Source: Rhodobacter sp. | Lineage (GTDB): Bacteria > Pseudomonadota > Alphaproteobacteria > Rhodobacterales > Rhodobacteraceae | NCBI GenBank assembly: GCA_022824145.1 | Contig: JAJEAY010000123.1 | Location: forward strand, 1-60,532 | Direction of reading: 5' to 3' | DNA: 60,532 nucleotides | Shown: positions 10,980-20,651 of the stretch, piece after piece | How the letters are laid out: each line of letters starts with the position of its first letter | Numbering within the stretch: position 1 is the stretch's first letter | Position numbers and translations under genes: made by a program | Notes under the pieces: model-generated | Database searches by the model: none | Told to the model about the DNA's origin: nothing | The model's input: only the letters and a program-made list of their open reading frames with translations

Positions 10980-10997
10980 TGTAAATTTTTTGTGAAA
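10980..10997 (-). promoter_or_regulatory. candidate Pho box upstream of phoX
   Basis: On the minus strand this reads TTTCACA-AAAA-ATTTACA, two 7-bp half repeats with an AT-only 4-bp spacer (11-bp period), about 96 bp before the phoX start. The half sites match each other at 5 of 7 positions and follow the general PhoB pattern (TGTCA-type halves) only partly. The gene's function supports the call. Confidence 0.35.
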
Positions 10998-11415
10998 CTT
11001 TCGCCCGGAACGGCGGCGCTGCACTCCGCCTTTTCGCCCAAGGTCCAGAACCGTATCGGAGTCACAGTAGGTCGGTCGGGACGGAAAGGCTCCGGTAGAT
11101 TCGAAAGCAGAAGACCGAATATCCGCCCTGCGCAGCGAGTCCGGATGGCGCGATCGCTGGCCACGCCTACTTCAGCACCCGTTCCTTGATTTGCGGTCGA
11201 AGTACTGAGTATCGCTTGGATGCTGGCCCAAAAGGACATGACGATGGGTTTGGTCAAACATGAATCCGGAGTGGCCGCCAGCCGCACCACTGTCATGGAT
11301 CACCGAGCGACTTCCTCCGCCGGATCCCGGACGATGTCTTGGGCCTACTTGGAGGCGTCACTTGCAGCACTTTCTGCAAGCATCTAGAGAACGGGATATC
11401 AGACAGAGGTGCGCG
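10998..11415. other. gene-free stretch between phoX and the agmatinase gene
   Basis: This is about 420 bp between divergent genes. It should hold the promoters of both. I see no coding sequence and no further motif that I can support. Confidence 0.4.
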
Positions 11416-12363
11416 ATGGGTCACGAATACGATACCGGCCGGTTGAATCTTCCGTTTGTTGGCATTTCGACATTCGCGAAGGCACCCTATGAACCAGACT
11501 GGACGAAGATCAACGCCGACGTTGCGATATTGGGAGCACCGTTTGACTTCGGTACGCAGTGGCGCGCGGGCGCGCGGTTCGGCCCACGGGGCATTCGTGA
11601 AGCTTCGACCCTGTTTTCCTTCGGCCATGCAGGCGCTTACGACCACGAAGACGACGTGACCTATCTGGCCGACACGCGCATTGTCGATCTTGGCGATGCC
11701 GACATCGTCCATACCGATACGGTCGCCAGTCACGGCAACATCGAAGCTGGCGTTCGCGCCATTCTAGGCTCGGGAGCGTTGCCAGTAGTTTTGGGCGGCG
11801 ACCATTCGGTCAACATTCCCTGTGTCGCTGCGTTTTCGGACCAGAAACCGATCCATCTTGTGCAGATCGACGCGCATCTCGACTTCGTCGATGAGCGGCA
11901 CGGGGTTCGATTCGGCCATGGCAACCCGATGCGCCGTGCCGCGGAACGCTCCTGGGTTTCCGGCATTTCGCAGATCGGGATCAGGAATGTTTCTTCGACG
12001 GCAAAAGACGGATATGACGATGCGCGCCGAATGGGTTCGGACATCGTCTCCGTCCGCCAGTTCCGTACAATGGGCGTTGACGCCATGCTGGACCGGATTC
12101 CCGGCGGCGCAAGATACTATGTAACGATTGATATCGACGGATTTGATCCGTCGATTGCACCCGGAACGGGCACACCCAGCCACGGCGGGTTCCTATACTA
12201 TGAGATCCTTGAATTCCTGGATGGTCTCACCCACCGCGGGACAGTCGTCGGACTCGACCTTGTCGAAGTTGCGCCCGACTATGACCGCTCAGGCTCTACC
12301 GCAATTCTCGCTGCCCAATTGCTCTTGAACGTCATCGGGCGGGTCTTCGCGCCCAATGTATAG
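11416..12363 (+). CDS. agmatinase / ureohydrolase family protein
   Basis: This 315-residue protein is a binuclear manganese hydrolase of the arginase/agmatinase fold, acting in the cytoplasm. Metal-binding motifs are all visible: GGDHS near residue 125, QIDAHLDF near 150, and DIDGFDPS near 240. The N-terminus GRLNLPFVGISTFAKAPY is typical of the alphaproteobacterial agmatinase branch. ATG 11416 follows AGAGGTGCGCG, a good ribosome-binding site, and the upstream in-frame codons are not conserved. The likely reaction is agmatine to putrescine plus urea, but guanidinobutyrate or other guanidino compounds are possible in this family. No arginine decarboxylase or polyamine gene lies nearby. Confidence 0.85.
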   Translation: MGHEYDTGRLNLPFVGISTFAKAPYEPDWTKINADVAILGAPFDFGTQWRAGARFGPRGIREASTLFSFGHAGAYDHEDDVTYLADTRIVDLGDADIVHTDTVASHGNIEAGVRAILGSGALPVVLGGDHSVNIPCVAAFSDQKPIHLVQIDAHLDFVDERHGVRFGHGNPMRRAAERSWVSGISQIGIRNVSSTAKDGYDDARRMGSDIVSVRQFRTMGVDAMLDRIPGGARYYVTIDIDGFDPSIAPGTGTPSHGGFLYYEILEFLDGLTHRGTVVGLDLVEVAPDYDRSGSTAILAAQLLLNVIGRVFAPNV

Positions 12364-12408
12364 GCTGCAACCGAGTCCGGGGCATTGTCGGTAGAAGGGA
12401 GCAAGGAG

Positions 12409-13407
12409 GTGACAAACCGAAAATACCGCGACGGTCTGGGCCAACGAGTGTTTATCGGCTGGGATGTCGGTGGCTGGAACTGCGACAGGAACGGCAAGAG
12501 CCGCGACTGTCTGATTGTGTTGGATGACGCTGCGAAATGCATTGGTGAACCCTTTTGGGGCAATCTGCGAACAACGATCAACGACGCGACCTCATCCGTT
12601 GATTTCCTGCTTACCCTTCTGGCCCTCTGCAAAATCAACAACTCTGAGCGACCTCAACACGCGACGATCGCGATCGACGCACCCCTAGGTTTCCCTAAAG
12701 CCTTCACGGACTTGATCACACGCAGCGCACAGGTCGGTCAAATCGGCCAGTCCCACACCAACCCGTATCTCTTCCGCTACACCGAACGGCGTCTTGTGGA
12801 CGAGGGGATCAAACCGCTTTCGGCCATTAAGGATATGATCGGCAGCCAAACAACAAAGGCAATGCATGTCGTCGCGCGTTTCGCTCCCACGCTCAGGTCA
12901 CCCGGCATATGGACTGACGGCGACAGCCTGACGCTCATCGAAACATATCCGAGTCTCTGTCGTGCCCGGCGCGGGCGGGGAACAGAGAACGAGCCATCTC
13001 CAAAACGGGGCCGCGATGCGGACATTCGCGACGCGAAAGTATGTGCTGAGGTGGCTCACAAGTTCGAATGCAACCGCGAGAGCCTTGAGGGCCCAACCGC
13101 AGACTCTCCCGAGTTGGAAGGCTGGATCTGGGCGCCATGGCCAAATCGCTGTTCGTCCATGGAAGCAAGAGAAACAAATCAAGGTGTTCGTAAGTGCGGC
13201 GAGAAGACGACCTATCCGGGCTATACAAACAAAAACGGCCAGACCGTGATCCGGAAGACGGATACGCCGGGCAACGACCACAGTCAGGTCGTGTACGAAC
13301 TGGACTGTGGCGATTGCGGGGAACGATATGGCGCAAATGGCTCGGACATCTGGCAGAGAAAGTGTCCGAAGTGCGGCGGCGGAAGACCGGGATTGAGCTA
13401 TTTGTAG
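12409..13407 (+). CDS. DUF429-like protein with C-terminal zinc ribbon
   Basis: The protein has about 332 residues from GTG 12409, which has a GGGAG site eight bases upstream; a TTG at 12385 is possible. The N-terminal 220 residues resemble DUF429 proteins, an RNase H-fold family of unknown function (FIGWDVGGWNC, ATIAIDAPLGFPKAF). The last 70 residues are a separate module: TTYPGYTNKNGQTVIRKT, then a CxxC...CxxC ribbon (CGDCGERYGANGSDI, CPKCGGGRPGL). That module occurs as a small stand-alone protein in other bacteria, as far as I recall. ATG 13158 could start it independently. The agmatinase gene ends 45 bp upstream. The function is unknown. Confidence 0.65.
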   Translation: MTNRKYRDGLGQRVFIGWDVGGWNCDRNGKSRDCLIVLDDAAKCIGEPFWGNLRTTINDATSSVDFLLTLLALCKINNSERPQHATIAIDAPLGFPKAFTDLITRSAQVGQIGQSHTNPYLFRYTERRLVDEGIKPLSAIKDMIGSQTTKAMHVVARFAPTLRSPGIWTDGDSLTLIETYPSLCRARRGRGTENEPSPKRGRDADIRDAKVCAEVAHKFECNRESLEGPTADSPELEGWIWAPWPNRCSSMEARETNQGVRKCGEKTTYPGYTNKNGQTVIRKTDTPGNDHSQVVYELDCGDCGERYGANGSDIWQRKCPKCGGGRPGLSYL

Positions 13408-13432
13408 GTCGGCCTACGAATTTTACCGACCT
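13406..13432 (+). terminator. hairpin just after the DUF429 gene
   Basis: AGGTCGG (13406-13412) pairs with CCGACCT (13426-13432) across a 13-nt loop. A shorter alternative stem, GTAGG/CCTAC (13404-13417), overlaps the stop codon. No T-tract follows. It is a weak terminator or an RNA-stability structure. Confidence 0.3.
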
Positions 13433-13846
13433 GCAGTTGTAGCTCGTGAGGGGCGTTTTCAAGTGAATCCGGTTAAGCTTGTCTCTGCGAACTGGGGATG
13501 CAGGGATCAGGACGCCCGGGTTCTCAGGATAAAAACCGCGGATCGCGGATGTGCTCATGCCAACCGCCAGCGGCGCCGCTCTCTGAAAGATCCAGTTCCA
13601 GGCCACATGCACGCGCCTCGAAGGCAAAGTTGCCAGCCTGTGCGCCAACCCAATCTGGCTGCCCTCACCTCCGCCGATCATGCTCCAACCCAGAATCTGC
13701 GTGAAATGCTCTTTCCGCCACTACAGACCGCCCCGCAACGGAACTCCCGAACCACACAGGGACCGACTCTCCGCCAAAGGCGCGGAAACACTATTGCCGT
13801 TGGTTTCAACTCCTGCTGTTCCAGACAACAGCCTTGGTGATCTGCG
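13433..13846. other. gene-free stretch between DUF429 gene and anmK
   Basis: This is about 410 bp between convergent genes. I find no coding region, RNA gene or repeat in it. Confidence 0.4.
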
Positions 13847-14938
13847 CTATGGTACCGCAATCCGACCGCCGCAGACCGGTTTCGCAACTCCCGTGGTCGA
13901 ACGGCAGGATGTCGGCAGACCTCGCGAGACCCTGACAGCGAGGTAGGCGAAAGCCAATGCTTCCAGCATGTCACCATCAACCCCGAGTGCTTCGACAGTC
14001 TCGGCGGGACGACCAAGCCGTTCGGACAGTTCATCCATTAAGGCCGGATTGTTCCGTCCACCGCCCGCTACCATAACCCGCTCAGGCATTGCTGGACAAT
14101 GCTCCATCCCGCGGACGACACAGGCGGCCGCAATCGCCGTCAGAGTCGCGGCCGCGTCAGCATCAGTCAGTTCAGCAACCAGTTCATTGAGTTCAGGAAA
14201 CGCGTTCCGATCCAGCGATTTGGGAGGTAGCGTATCAAAGTAGCGGGATTCGAGGAATCGCGCGACTGTCGTTTCATCCGCTTTTCCTTCAAGCGCCAGC
14301 GCTCCATTCAGGTCGCTGTCCATTCCGCGCCGCGAGCGCATAAGATCGTCAATGGGTGCGTTGGCTGGACCTGTGTCGAAAGCAAGGCATGCACCCGATT
14401 CCTCAGGCACCGACCGGGTAGGATCAATCCAAGTCAGGTTACCGACACCGCCAAGATTCACGAACGCAACAGGTCGGTCCATCTCCGCCCAACGTGCGCA
14501 GGCAAAATGAAAGAACGGTGCAAGGGGAGCCCCCTGCCCGCCATTCCGAATGTCCGTGGATCGAAAATCCCATGCCACTGGAAGACCAAGTTCCGCCGCG
14601 AGCGCATCGCCGCTTCCCACCTGATGCGTGCCTCGTCCTTCCGGGTCATGCGACAGTGTCTGTCCATGAAATCCAACAAGGTCGGCTTCAAACCGCTTGA
14701 GAATCTCGGCATGGGCGTTTTCAACCACAGCAGCGGCGGCCGCGACACCAGGTTCTCCAGGCCAGCGCCCCATGGCCGCACGGATTGTACCGCGTTCTTC
14801 GGCAGAATAGACCCTGAATCCGGAATCGCCGTAGCCAAGAACCGCCACTCCATCTGTCCGCAGGACAGCCGCGTCCACCCCGTCCATCGAGGTGCCGGAC
14901 ATCGCGCCCAGCGCAATGACAGGGCCAACAGCATCCAT
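13847..14938 (-). CDS. anmK: anhydro-N-acetylmuramic acid kinase
   Basis: The product has 363 residues, the usual length. It phosphorylates and opens 1,6-anhydro-MurNAc released during peptidoglycan turnover, feeding it back as MurNAc-6-phosphate in the cytoplasm. The N-terminal ATP-binding motif [16 protein letters not shown] is exact for the family. Further landmarks are [33 protein letters not shown] and [18 protein letters not shown] 14938 is preceded by CAGGGAGCGTGAACTC. It is divergent from tyrS across 382 bp, an arrangement common in Rhodobacterales. Confidence 0.95.
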   Translation of the reverse strand: MDAVGPVIALGAMSGTSMDGVDAAVLRTDGVAVLGYGDSGFRVYSAEERGTIRAAMGRWPGEPGVAAAAAVVENAHAEILKRFEADLVGFHGQTLSHDPEGRGTHQVGSGDALAAELGLPVAWDFRSTDIRNGGQGAPLAPFFHFACARWAEMDRPVAFVNLGGVGNLTWIDPTRSVPEESGACLAFDTGPANAPIDDLMRSRRGMDSDLNGALALEGKADETTVARFLESRYFDTLPPKSLDRNAFPELNELVAELTDADAAATLTAIAAACVVRGMEHCPAMPERVMVAGGGRNNPALMDELSERLGRPAETVEALGVDGDMLEALAFAYLAVRVSRGLPTSCRSTTGVAKPVCGGRIAVP

Positions 14939-15244
14939 GAGTTCACGCTCCCTGTTAACGATGTTTCAGACTGCATGAAAATGATCCGGAACCGAAGGAT
15001 CCGCCAGTAAAATAAAGCATACCGAATTCGCACCCAGAACGATTTCCGCATCTCTTCGATCCCGGGATGAAGCGCCTGCACGCAGAACACAGATCCGAAG
15101 GCGGGGAGCGGTCAGATTTCGCGGCTGCAGCGAATTAAGGATCAGCATAGTCGAAGGATCCGAAAGGAAAAACTGTCCGGCCTGCATCGAACTTCCAGGA
15201 CAGGTGCGCAGCACAGACTTTGGACGTGCGGACTTTTCAAGCAT

Positions 15245-15282
15245 TGTCATCACGTTGACACAAATTTGGGCATGAGTTATGC
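15245..15282 (+). promoter_or_regulatory. tyrS promoter with an overlapping dyad
   Basis: A perfect -35 TTGACA (15255-15260), a 16-bp spacer and TTATGC (15277-15282) form a sigma-70-like promoter about 38 bp upstream of the tyrS start. The -35 overlaps an inverted repeat, TGTCA-N6-TGACA (15245-15249 and 15256-15260), placed as an operator would be. Assigning the dyad to any regulator is inference. Confidence 0.45.
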
Positions 15283-15320
15283 GAACCCTTGCCAGCGAGG
15301 CACCGAACAGGAGAGCCACG

Positions 15321-16937
15321 ATGTTCGTGGAACAGGAAATCAAGATTGGCGTTGACGACAGAAAGCGCTTGGAGGCAATTGCCAGGTCATTTAGGGGTGC
15401 CCGCGCCCTGTCCCGTAACGTCAAAGCGGTCCTGTTGGCGGCGAACGGACTTCACGACCGGGATATCGCGAAACAGCTTCGTGTCAGTCGCGTTCAGGTC
15501 AGGCAATGGCGGAACCGCTATGCCAAAACCGGACTTGATTCAATTCTGGACAGGCTTCCCGACGGCGTTGGTGGCGCCGCCGCCGCCGTCCAGAGTCCCG
15601 ATTCCAGAGGTGATGCCGAGGCATCGCCGGCAATTCTCCCCGATCCGGATCCGAGTGAACATCCAGAAGCACCGAGTGTAGGCAAAAAAGATCTGCCGAG
15701 GTCGGATTTTCTCCAAGTCATGCGCGAGCGTGGTTTCGCCGCCGACTGTACGGATTCCCAAGGTCTCGAAACAGCGCTCCGATCAGGCGTCGTATCCGGC
15801 TACATCGGGTTTGACGCAACGGCGCCAAGCCTGCATGCGGGCAGCCTGATCCAGATCATGATGCTGCGATGGCTCCAGAAGACCGGGCATAGACCAATTG
15901 TCCTAATGGGAGGCGGAACGTCCATGGTCGGCGACCCGAGCTTCCGCGCCGAAGAACGCCCGTTGCTAGAGCCAGAAAGCATCAGAACGAACATTGATGG
16001 CATCCGTGCCGTATTCATGCGCTTCCTTGACTTTGGTGACGGCCCGAGCGACGCGGTCATGGCCAACAACGGCGATTGGCTTGGCGACCTTAACTACCTG
16101 GATTTCCTGCGCAGCGTCGGACGCCATTTCAGCGTAAACCGCATGCTCGGATTTGAATCGGTCAAGTCACGGCTTGACCGCGAACAGAGCCTGAGTTTTC
16201 TCGAATTCAACTATATGGTTCTTCAGGCCTATGACTTCGCGGAACTCAGCAGGCGCTATGGCTGCGCCCTGCAGATGGGCGGTTCAGACCAGTGGGGCAA
16301 TATTGTCAATGGCATTGACCTGACACGCCGTCTTCATAACGCGGAAGTCTACGGGCTTACCAGTCCTCTGCTGACCACTGCCAGCGGCGACAAAATGGGA
16401 AAATCCGCTGGCGGCGCCGTCTGGCTGAACTCCGAGATGCTGAGCTCCTACGAATTCTGGCAGTACTGGCGAAATGTTGACGATGCCGATGTCGGCCGCT
16501 TTCTGAAACTGTTTACCGAACTTCCGGTCGGGGAATGTGAAATCCTCGGAGCGTTGCGGGATTCCGAAATCAACGATGCCAAGATCCGGCTTGCAAACGA
16601 GGTTACGTCGCTCTGCCATGGCGAAGATGCAGCCAGGGACGCGGAGTCTACGGCTGCGGAAGTCTTCCGGAAAGGCGGCGTGGGAGACGGACTTCCAACT
16701 CTGTCTCTCTCTGCATCGGATGTCGGAGACGGAATCTCGGTCGCCCAGATCCTGGTTCGCTCCGGACTGGCATCGTCGGGCAAGGAAGCCCGACGGCTTG
16801 TTGCAGGCAACGGTGTCCGGATCGACGGCTCGCTTCTTACGGATGCAGGACTGCTGCTTGACAGGAAGGCCCTCGCGTCGCCGGTCAAGCTAAGCGCAGG
16901 CAGGAAACGGCACGCGCTTGTCACGCTTGCCAGCTGA
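15321..16937 (+). CDS. tyrS: tyrosyl-tRNA synthetase with N-terminal transposase-like HTH domain
   Basis: The product has 538 residues against about 415-420 for Rhodobacterales TyrS. Residues 1-85 are a helix-turn-helix domain like the N-terminus of IS630-type transposases ([42 protein letters not shown]). A 45-residue Ala/Pro/Asp-rich linker follows. The synthetase starts at about residue 130 ([13 protein letters not shown]) and carries the HIGH-like SLHAGS, the tyrosine-pocket region [16 protein letters not shown], the KMSKS-like KMGKS, and a C-terminal S4 RNA-binding domain ([16 protein letters not shown]). ATG 15321 has an AGGAG site 7 bp upstream. No start codon lies between the linker and the synthetase body, so the enzyme can only be made as the fusion. 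It charges tRNA-Tyr; the HTH role is unknown. Confidence 0.93.
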   Translation: MFVEQEIKIGVDDRKRLEAIARSFRGARALSRNVKAVLLAANGLHDRDIAKQLRVSRVQVRQWRNRYAKTGLDSILDRLPDGVGGAAAAVQSPDSRGDAEASPAILPDPDPSEHPEAPSVGKKDLPRSDFLQVMRERGFAADCTDSQGLETALRSGVVSGYIGFDATAPSLHAGSLIQIMMLRWLQKTGHRPIVLMGGGTSMVGDPSFRAEERPLLEPESIRTNIDGIRAVFMRFLDFGDGPSDAVMANNGDWLGDLNYLDFLRSVGRHFSVNRMLGFESVKSRLDREQSLSFLEFNYMVLQAYDFAELSRRYGCALQMGGSDQWGNIVNGIDLTRRLHNAEVYGLTSPLLTTASGDKMGKSAGGAVWLNSEMLSSYEFWQYWRNVDDADVGRFLKLFTELPVGECEILGALRDSEINDAKIRLANEVTSLCHGEDAARDAESTAAEVFRKGGVGDGLPTLSLSASDVGDGISVAQILVRSGLASSGKEARRLVAGNGVRIDGSLLTDAGLLLDRKALASPVKLSAGRKRHALVTLAS

Positions 16938-17003
16938 CTGACTTCACATTGTTGCTGAATCGAAATTGCGGCAGCAGCCCAAGTTAAATCCGGACGGGTT
17001 CAC

Positions 17004-17972
17004 TCAGTCCAGCATCCATTGCCCGTCCGGAAAAAACGCATGAAACGCGAAGGCGAACATGACATCATGCGGAATATCCTCGCCGTCCTTTTTCACGCGG
17101 ATCGTCCCGACGTCACGGCCTTGGGAAATCACCTCGGAGTCAAGTGCTGACGCCTGCCCCTCTCTCCAGGTAATTGTCACCCCAGCCTCGGTGACTTCGC
17201 CGCCAGCCTTCAGCCGGGACAGAGGCCATGCGCGTTCCCCGACCCGAACTACCCGAGCCAAAGCCGGAATGCCATAGGGAGGAAGCTCGCCGCCATAAAG
17301 GAACGGACGGTAGGAGCTGTCGTAGCTGACATAGGGATTGCGCCCGTATCTCCGCGGCCAGTCCGGCTCCGCCATAACCAGCCCTTCCGGATTCCTGGCG
17401 CGGAATTCCGCCCAGCTCTCCATCCAGCTCGGAAGCTGCTCCAGAACGCTGCCAGTGTAATCGCCCACGATTCCCTGTCCGACGGCCTGTTGCCACCAGC
17501 TGTCGGTCTCGCGGTCAAACATCACCATATCGGAATGGCGCAGTTTTCCGGAAACCCCAAAAGTGAGCGTCTCACCGCCAACCCGCCGGTCGAAAGTCAC
17601 CCCTGAATTGCACAGCGGACAGAATGTGACCGCCACCGGAACATCTCTAACCGAGTCATTCACGATTTCGTGCCAGATCAGGTAACGCACCGGATAGGCT
17701 CTTGGTGTCTCCCCATCCAATTCGACCGTGATGACCGGCTCGCGGTCACCGATCCGGGTTTCATCGCCGACTCGGATGAACTGTGGATCCGACAACGCTG
17801 GAATGCCGTCTTTCGGCGGCCCGCCTGACCGGATTTCGGACCAGCTGCTGACCGTCGTCTTCCCGAAATCAGTGTTCGGCCACTCACTGCTCCAGAATTC
17901 AGGGCTCGCGGAGGCTGAAGCCGCCATCGATAGAGTTGCGGCGATCGCCGCCAAAACCGCGTTCATCTGCAT
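17004..17972 (-). CDS. DUF3179 domain-containing secreted protein
   Basis: The product has 322 residues. The first 22 form a Sec signal peptide ending ASASASP, so it is exported to the periplasm or beyond. The body matches DUF3179 (FIRVGDETRIGDREPVI, YPVRYLIWHEIVND, VTFCPLCNSGVTFDR, TDSWWQQAVGQGI, RNPYVSYD). The CPLCNSG motif with two cysteines is conserved in the family; its activity is unknown. ATG 17972 follows GGAGGGGAGAGATC, a strong ribosome-binding site. It is convergent with tyrS and 81 bp upstream in orientation from the cyclophilin pair. Confidence 0.85.
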   Translation of the reverse strand: MQMNAVLAAIAATLSMAASASASPEFWSSEWPNTDFGKTTVSSWSEIRSGGPPKDGIPALSDPQFIRVGDETRIGDREPVITVELDGETPRAYPVRYLIWHEIVNDSVRDVPVAVTFCPLCNSGVTFDRRVGGETLTFGVSGKLRHSDMVMFDRETDSWWQQAVGQGIVGDYTGSVLEQLPSWMESWAEFRARNPEGLVMAEPDWPRRYGRNPYVSYDSSYRPFLYGGELPPYGIPALARVVRVGERAWPLSRLKAGGEVTEAGVTITWREGQASALDSEVISQGRDVGTIRVKKDGEDIPHDVMFAFAFHAFFPDGQWMLD

Positions 17973-18053
17973 GATCTCTCCCCTCCGGTCGGGATTATGA
18001 TGCTTGCGGATTCGCGGAAATGGAACTCCGGATCACGCCGGATTGACCGTTTG

Positions 18054-18650
18054 TCAGTCGGTCACCTCAACGCTTTCCATCCTGTCGGGGGTTCCGCTGA
18101 CAGCACCATTGGGCGGGCGCCCTCTCCTGATCGCATCCAGGATTTCCAGTCCGGATATAACCCGCCCGACAACCGTGTAGTTTCCGTTCAGAAAGTGCCC
18201 AGGCGCAAACATGATGAAGAACTGGCTGTTGGCGCTGTCAAGGAACTGCTGGCGCTCCTGGCAGCTCGGCGCTCCCCCGCACCGAGGATCCCCGGCCCTG
18301 GCCATGCCAACCACGCCGCGGTCGAACGGAATGTCGGAAAACTCGGCCGGGATGTTCGGCAGATCGGAACCGCCACGTCCCCAGAACTGAGGGTCGCCAC
18401 TGTCAATTCGGGCGAATTCACCATCTCCGGTCTGTGCCATGAAGCCGTCGATGACCCGATGGAAATAGACGCCGTCATAGAACCCCGCTTCAGCCAGTGC
18501 TGTCATCTGCGCGGAATGCTGTGGAGCCACATCCTCCAACAGGTCGATCTCAATCACCCCATTCGCCACTCCGGCGACATGGATTTTCAGCCCGGTCGCG
18601 AAAGCCGGCGCGGCGGCAAGGCATAGAACGAGCGGAAGACTACGCAGCAT
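18054..18650 (-). CDS. exported cyclophilin-type peptidyl-prolyl isomerase
   Basis: The 198-residue product has a cleavable signal peptide ([18 protein letters not shown]), which places it in the periplasm. The cyclophilin core is clear: [50 protein letters not shown] and GRVISGLEILDAI. It catalyses cis-trans isomerisation of Xaa-Pro bonds in exported proteins. A short Cys-containing insertion (RCGGAPSCQERQQF) sits before the NSQFF motif and could form a disulfide. Its start overlaps the end of the upstream cyclophilin by 11 bp, so the two are translationally coupled. Confidence 0.92.
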   Translation of the reverse strand: MLRSLPLVLCLAAAPAFATGLKIHVAGVANGVIEIDLLEDVAPQHSAQMTALAEAGFYDGVYFHRVIDGFMAQTGDGEFARIDSGDPQFWGRGGSDLPNIPAEFSDIPFDRGVVGMARAGDPRCGGAPSCQERQQFLDSANSQFFIMFAPGHFLNGNYTVVGRVISGLEILDAIRRGRPPNGAVSGTPDRMESVEVTD

Positions 18651-19149
18651 CGGCGGCCACCTTCATCGAGATCATTCTGTCAGGGTTAACGGGAGGCTCG
18701 CCCCGCTGAATGGAGTCCACATGTTCCATTCCATCGATCACCCGGCCGTAGACCGTGTATTGTCCGTTCAGGAAGTGATTGTTCTTGAAATTGATGAAGA
18801 ACTGCGAATTCGCGCTGTTGGGGTTGCCGCCGCGCGCAGCGCCCAACGTTCCGCGGTCGTGCGGGATTCCCGAAAACTCAGCGGGCAGATTCGGCTTGGC
18901 CGAGGCGCCGGTTCCGGCCAACCGAAGGTTCAGCCCATCCGATTGCTTTCCATGCAGGACGTCGCCCGTCTGGGCCATGAATCCATCGATCACCCGATGG
19001 AAAATCACGCCGTCATACGCGCCTTCTCGCGAAAGTTCTTTGATGCGCTCACAGTGCCGGGGCGCAATTTCCGGCATGAGTTCGATCGTTACCATGCCAT
19101 CCTTCAACTCGATCAGGATCGTGTTTTCGGGATCCCTGATTTCCGCCAT
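18640..19149 (-). CDS. cytoplasmic cyclophilin-type peptidyl-prolyl isomerase
   Basis: The product has 169 residues from ATG 19149, which follows GAGGATGAT. The longer upstream frame is not family-like. There is no signal peptide, so it acts in the cytoplasm. The core reads [37 protein letters not shown] and [20 protein letters not shown]. It is the partner of the periplasmic cyclophilin that overlaps its stop. The pair gives one isomerase for each side of the inner membrane from one transcript. pgk is divergent, 128 bp away. Confidence 0.93.
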   Translation of the reverse strand: MAEIRDPENTILIELKDGMVTIELMPEIAPRHCERIKELSREGAYDGVIFHRVIDGFMAQTGDVLHGKQSDGLNLRLAGTGASAKPNLPAEFSGIPHDRGTLGAARGGNPNSANSQFFINFKNNHFLNGQYTVYGRVIDGMEHVDSIQRGEPPVNPDRMISMKVAADAA

Positions 19150-19277
19150 ATCATCCTCACATCGCTGCAGTTCGCGGCGTTCTATACGCGAAACCAGGAC
19201 TCCGAAAGTTGAAAGCGCATGTTGACGCCCCCCGGGAAATCGCGTCGAAAGGCGATGCCCGAAGCGGGAGGCGAAGA

Positions 19278-20486
19278 ATGGATTGGAAAACGCTTGACGA
19301 CATTGACCTTGACGGCCGGACGGTGCTGACAAGGGTCGATATCAACGTTCCCATTGAGGATGGAAGGGTCAGCGACACCACCCGCGTCGACCGGATCGTT
19401 CCAACGGTCAGGGACGTTCTTTCGAAGGAAGGGCGGCCGGTACTGATGGCGCACTTTGGCCGTCCAAACGGCAGAACTGTTCCGTCAATGTCCCTTCGCA
19501 TCGTGCTTCCGACTCTCGAAGAGAAACTGGGAGCTCCGGTGGCATTCGCGGAGAGCTGCGTCGGCAAAGCAGCTGAGGCTGCGGTGGCGGCGCTTGGAAG
19601 GGACTCGGTTCTGCTTCTTGAAAACACAAGATTCCACGCTGGAGAAACCGCGAACGATCCAAACTTCGTGGCATCTCTTGCGGTGCTGGGAGACGTTTAC
19701 TGCAATGACGCGTTTTCGGCGGCGCACAGGGCCCATGCTTCCACGGAAGGGCTGGCGGGAATTCTGCCGTCCTGCGCTGGCCGGTTGATGCAGGCCGAAC
19801 TGACGGCATTGGAAAAAGCGCTGGGAAAGCCGGAGCGGCCGGTAATGGCTGTCGTCGGAGGCGCCAAGGTAACGACCAAACTGAAGCTTCTGGCCAACCT
19901 GATCCGAAAGGTCGATCACCTGGTCATAGGGGGCGGCATGGCGAACACGTTTCTTGCCGCCGCCGGACTGCAGGTTGGAACTTCGCTGGCCGAGCACGAC
20001 ATGACCGGTATAGCGGGTGAAGTCATGAAGCAGGCAGAGTCAGCCGGCTGCAGAATTCTGCTGCCCGTGGATGTCACGGTCGCGCAAGCTCTCCAAGCCA
20101 ACATCGAGAGCGAGACTCTTCCGGTCGACGGCTGTCCGGAGGATGCGATGATTCTTGATGCGGGACCGAGGACCGCCCGACGCATTCTGGATGTCGCTGC
20201 AAATTGCCGCACGCTTGTCTGGAACGGACCACTCGGCGCGTTCGAAACTCCTCCGTTTGGAGCGTCCACCCGGTCTGTCGCCAAAGGTATCGCTGGTCTG
20301 ACGCAGTCCGGTTCGATGACTTCGGTGGCGGGCGGCGGGGATACGGTTGCGGCCCTCAGCCAGGCGGGCGTCGCAGACCGGTTCACCTACGTATCCACCG
20401 CTGGAGGCGCGTTTCTTGAGTGGATGGAAGGCAGGTCATTGCCGGGAGTGGCGGCACTGTCATCCCGCCGCATTCAGGAATCCTGA
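19278..20486 (+). CDS. pgk: phosphoglycerate kinase
   Basis: The product has 402 residues, a full-length cytoplasmic glycolytic enzyme that transfers phosphate from 1,3-bisphosphoglycerate to ADP. ATG 19278 ([20 protein letters not shown]) follows GGGAGGCGAAGA. Landmarks are [18 protein letters not shown] near residue 20, [50 protein letters not shown] and the C-terminal nucleotide loop [11 protein letters not shown]. It is followed 165 bp later by the class I aldolase on the same strand, a common pairing in this group. Confidence 0.97.
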   Translation: MDWKTLDDIDLDGRTVLTRVDINVPIEDGRVSDTTRVDRIVPTVRDVLSKEGRPVLMAHFGRPNGRTVPSMSLRIVLPTLEEKLGAPVAFAESCVGKAAEAAVAALGRDSVLLLENTRFHAGETANDPNFVASLAVLGDVYCNDAFSAAHRAHASTEGLAGILPSCAGRLMQAELTALEKALGKPERPVMAVVGGAKVTTKLKLLANLIRKVDHLVIGGGMANTFLAAAGLQVGTSLAEHDMTGIAGEVMKQAESAGCRILLPVDVTVAQALQANIESETLPVDGCPEDAMILDAGPRTARRILDVAANCRTLVWNGPLGAFETPPFGASTRSVAKGIAGLTQSGSMTSVAGGGDTVAALSQAGVADRFTYVSTAGGAFLEWMEGRSLPGVAALSSRRIQES

Positions 20487-20503
20487 ACGGAAATCCTGCT
20501 CCC

Positions 20504-20518
20504 CGCGGGGTACCCGCG
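20504..20518 (+). terminator. hairpin downstream of pgk
   Basis: CGCGGG pairs with CCCGCG around GTA, 18 bp after the pgk stop. A 15-nt near-palindrome, TTCAGGA-A-TCCTGAA (20473-20487), also spans the pgk stop codon. No T-run follows, so this could attenuate rather than end transcription into the aldolase gene. Confidence 0.35.
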
Positions 20519-20651
20519 CATTGGGAAAACAACGCAGGCTCTCCTGCGATCCGGTGTTTCGCTAACCTGGGGCGGTCACACATGGATGTTCTTGGCGTTC
20601 GGCGCGACTCCGCATAGAGAAACCCCAATCAGGAAACTTATGGAGAGGCAA

